From the NCBI GenBank assembly GCA_029259835.1, contig JAJDEL010000195.1, positions 1-6,330 of the forward strand: a stretch of DNA of 6,330 nt. Reading direction: 5' to 3'. Origin of the DNA: Planctomicrobium sp. (GTDB taxonomy: Bacteria; Planctomycetota; Planctomycetia; Planctomycetales; Planctomycetaceae). Position 1 is the stretch's first letter. Each line of letters opens with the position of its first letter. Shown here piece by piece: positions 6,268 through 6,330 of this stretch. A program made the translations under genes and the position numbers. The notes beneath the pieces are model-generated. The model ran no database searches. It was given only the letters and a program-made list of their open reading frames with translations, and was not told where the DNA came from.

Positions 6268-6330
6268 TATCGAAAGCGAAATTGCGAAGAAAACGTTGTC
6301 GAACAAAAATGTGCTGACATCGCAAAGCGA

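Noticed and set aside
6076..6306. 76-codon minus-strand frame overlapping the start of ispE
   Set aside because: Its second half is an alternative frame of ispE and its first half covers the promoter region; no ribosome binding site or recognisable product.
1..6330. CRISPR arrays, tRNA or rRNA genes, insertion sequences
   Set aside because: No regularly spaced direct repeats, cloverleaf-like segments, rRNA motifs or transposase frames were seen.

Overview
The window looks like a piece of a mid-GC planctomycete chromosome (Planctomycetales-like). Three things suggest this: a secreted protein combining TPR-like helices with PQQ-type propeller repeats, a SpoVG that carries a zinc-ribbon insertion, and an ispE-spoVG gene pair. 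The taxonomic call is inference from protein character only; there is no rRNA or other marker here. Coding density is high, with little sign of mobile DNA apart from one palindromic repeat.

Layout. (1) Positions 1-1328, minus strand: the first 442 codons of a large secreted repeat protein that runs off the left edge. (2) Positions 1329-1509: intergenic, holding a REP/BIME-like double palindrome that ends 1 bp from the ligA stop codon. (3) Positions 1510-3546, minus: ligA, a complete NAD+-dependent DNA ligase. (4) Positions 3547-3711: divergent intergenic region with a perfect 7-bp inverted repeat. (5) Positions 3712-4536, plus: a ParA/Soj-type ATPase with no ParB beside it. (6) Positions 4579-5172, minus: spoVG with a four-cysteine zinc-ribbon insertion and a long polar tail, convergent with parA. 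(7) Positions 5349-6161, minus: ispE, whose reading frame is cut by a TGA and then continues in frame for 32 more codons (5250-5348) that read like the missing C-terminus. (8) Positions 6171-6330: upstream region of ispE with a good sigma70-like promoter candidate.

How the genes relate. ispE and spoVG lie in the same direction and could form one transcription unit from the promoter near 6240-6267. IspE makes an isoprenoid precursor, and SpoVG is a small nucleic-acid-binding regulator. The same two genes are close together in Bacillus, so the pairing appears old. ligA (replication and repair) and parA (segregation or positioning) diverge from a shared 165-bp region. The points most worth a second look are the TGA interruption of ispE, the zinc-ribbon SpoVG and the nested palindrome after ligA.
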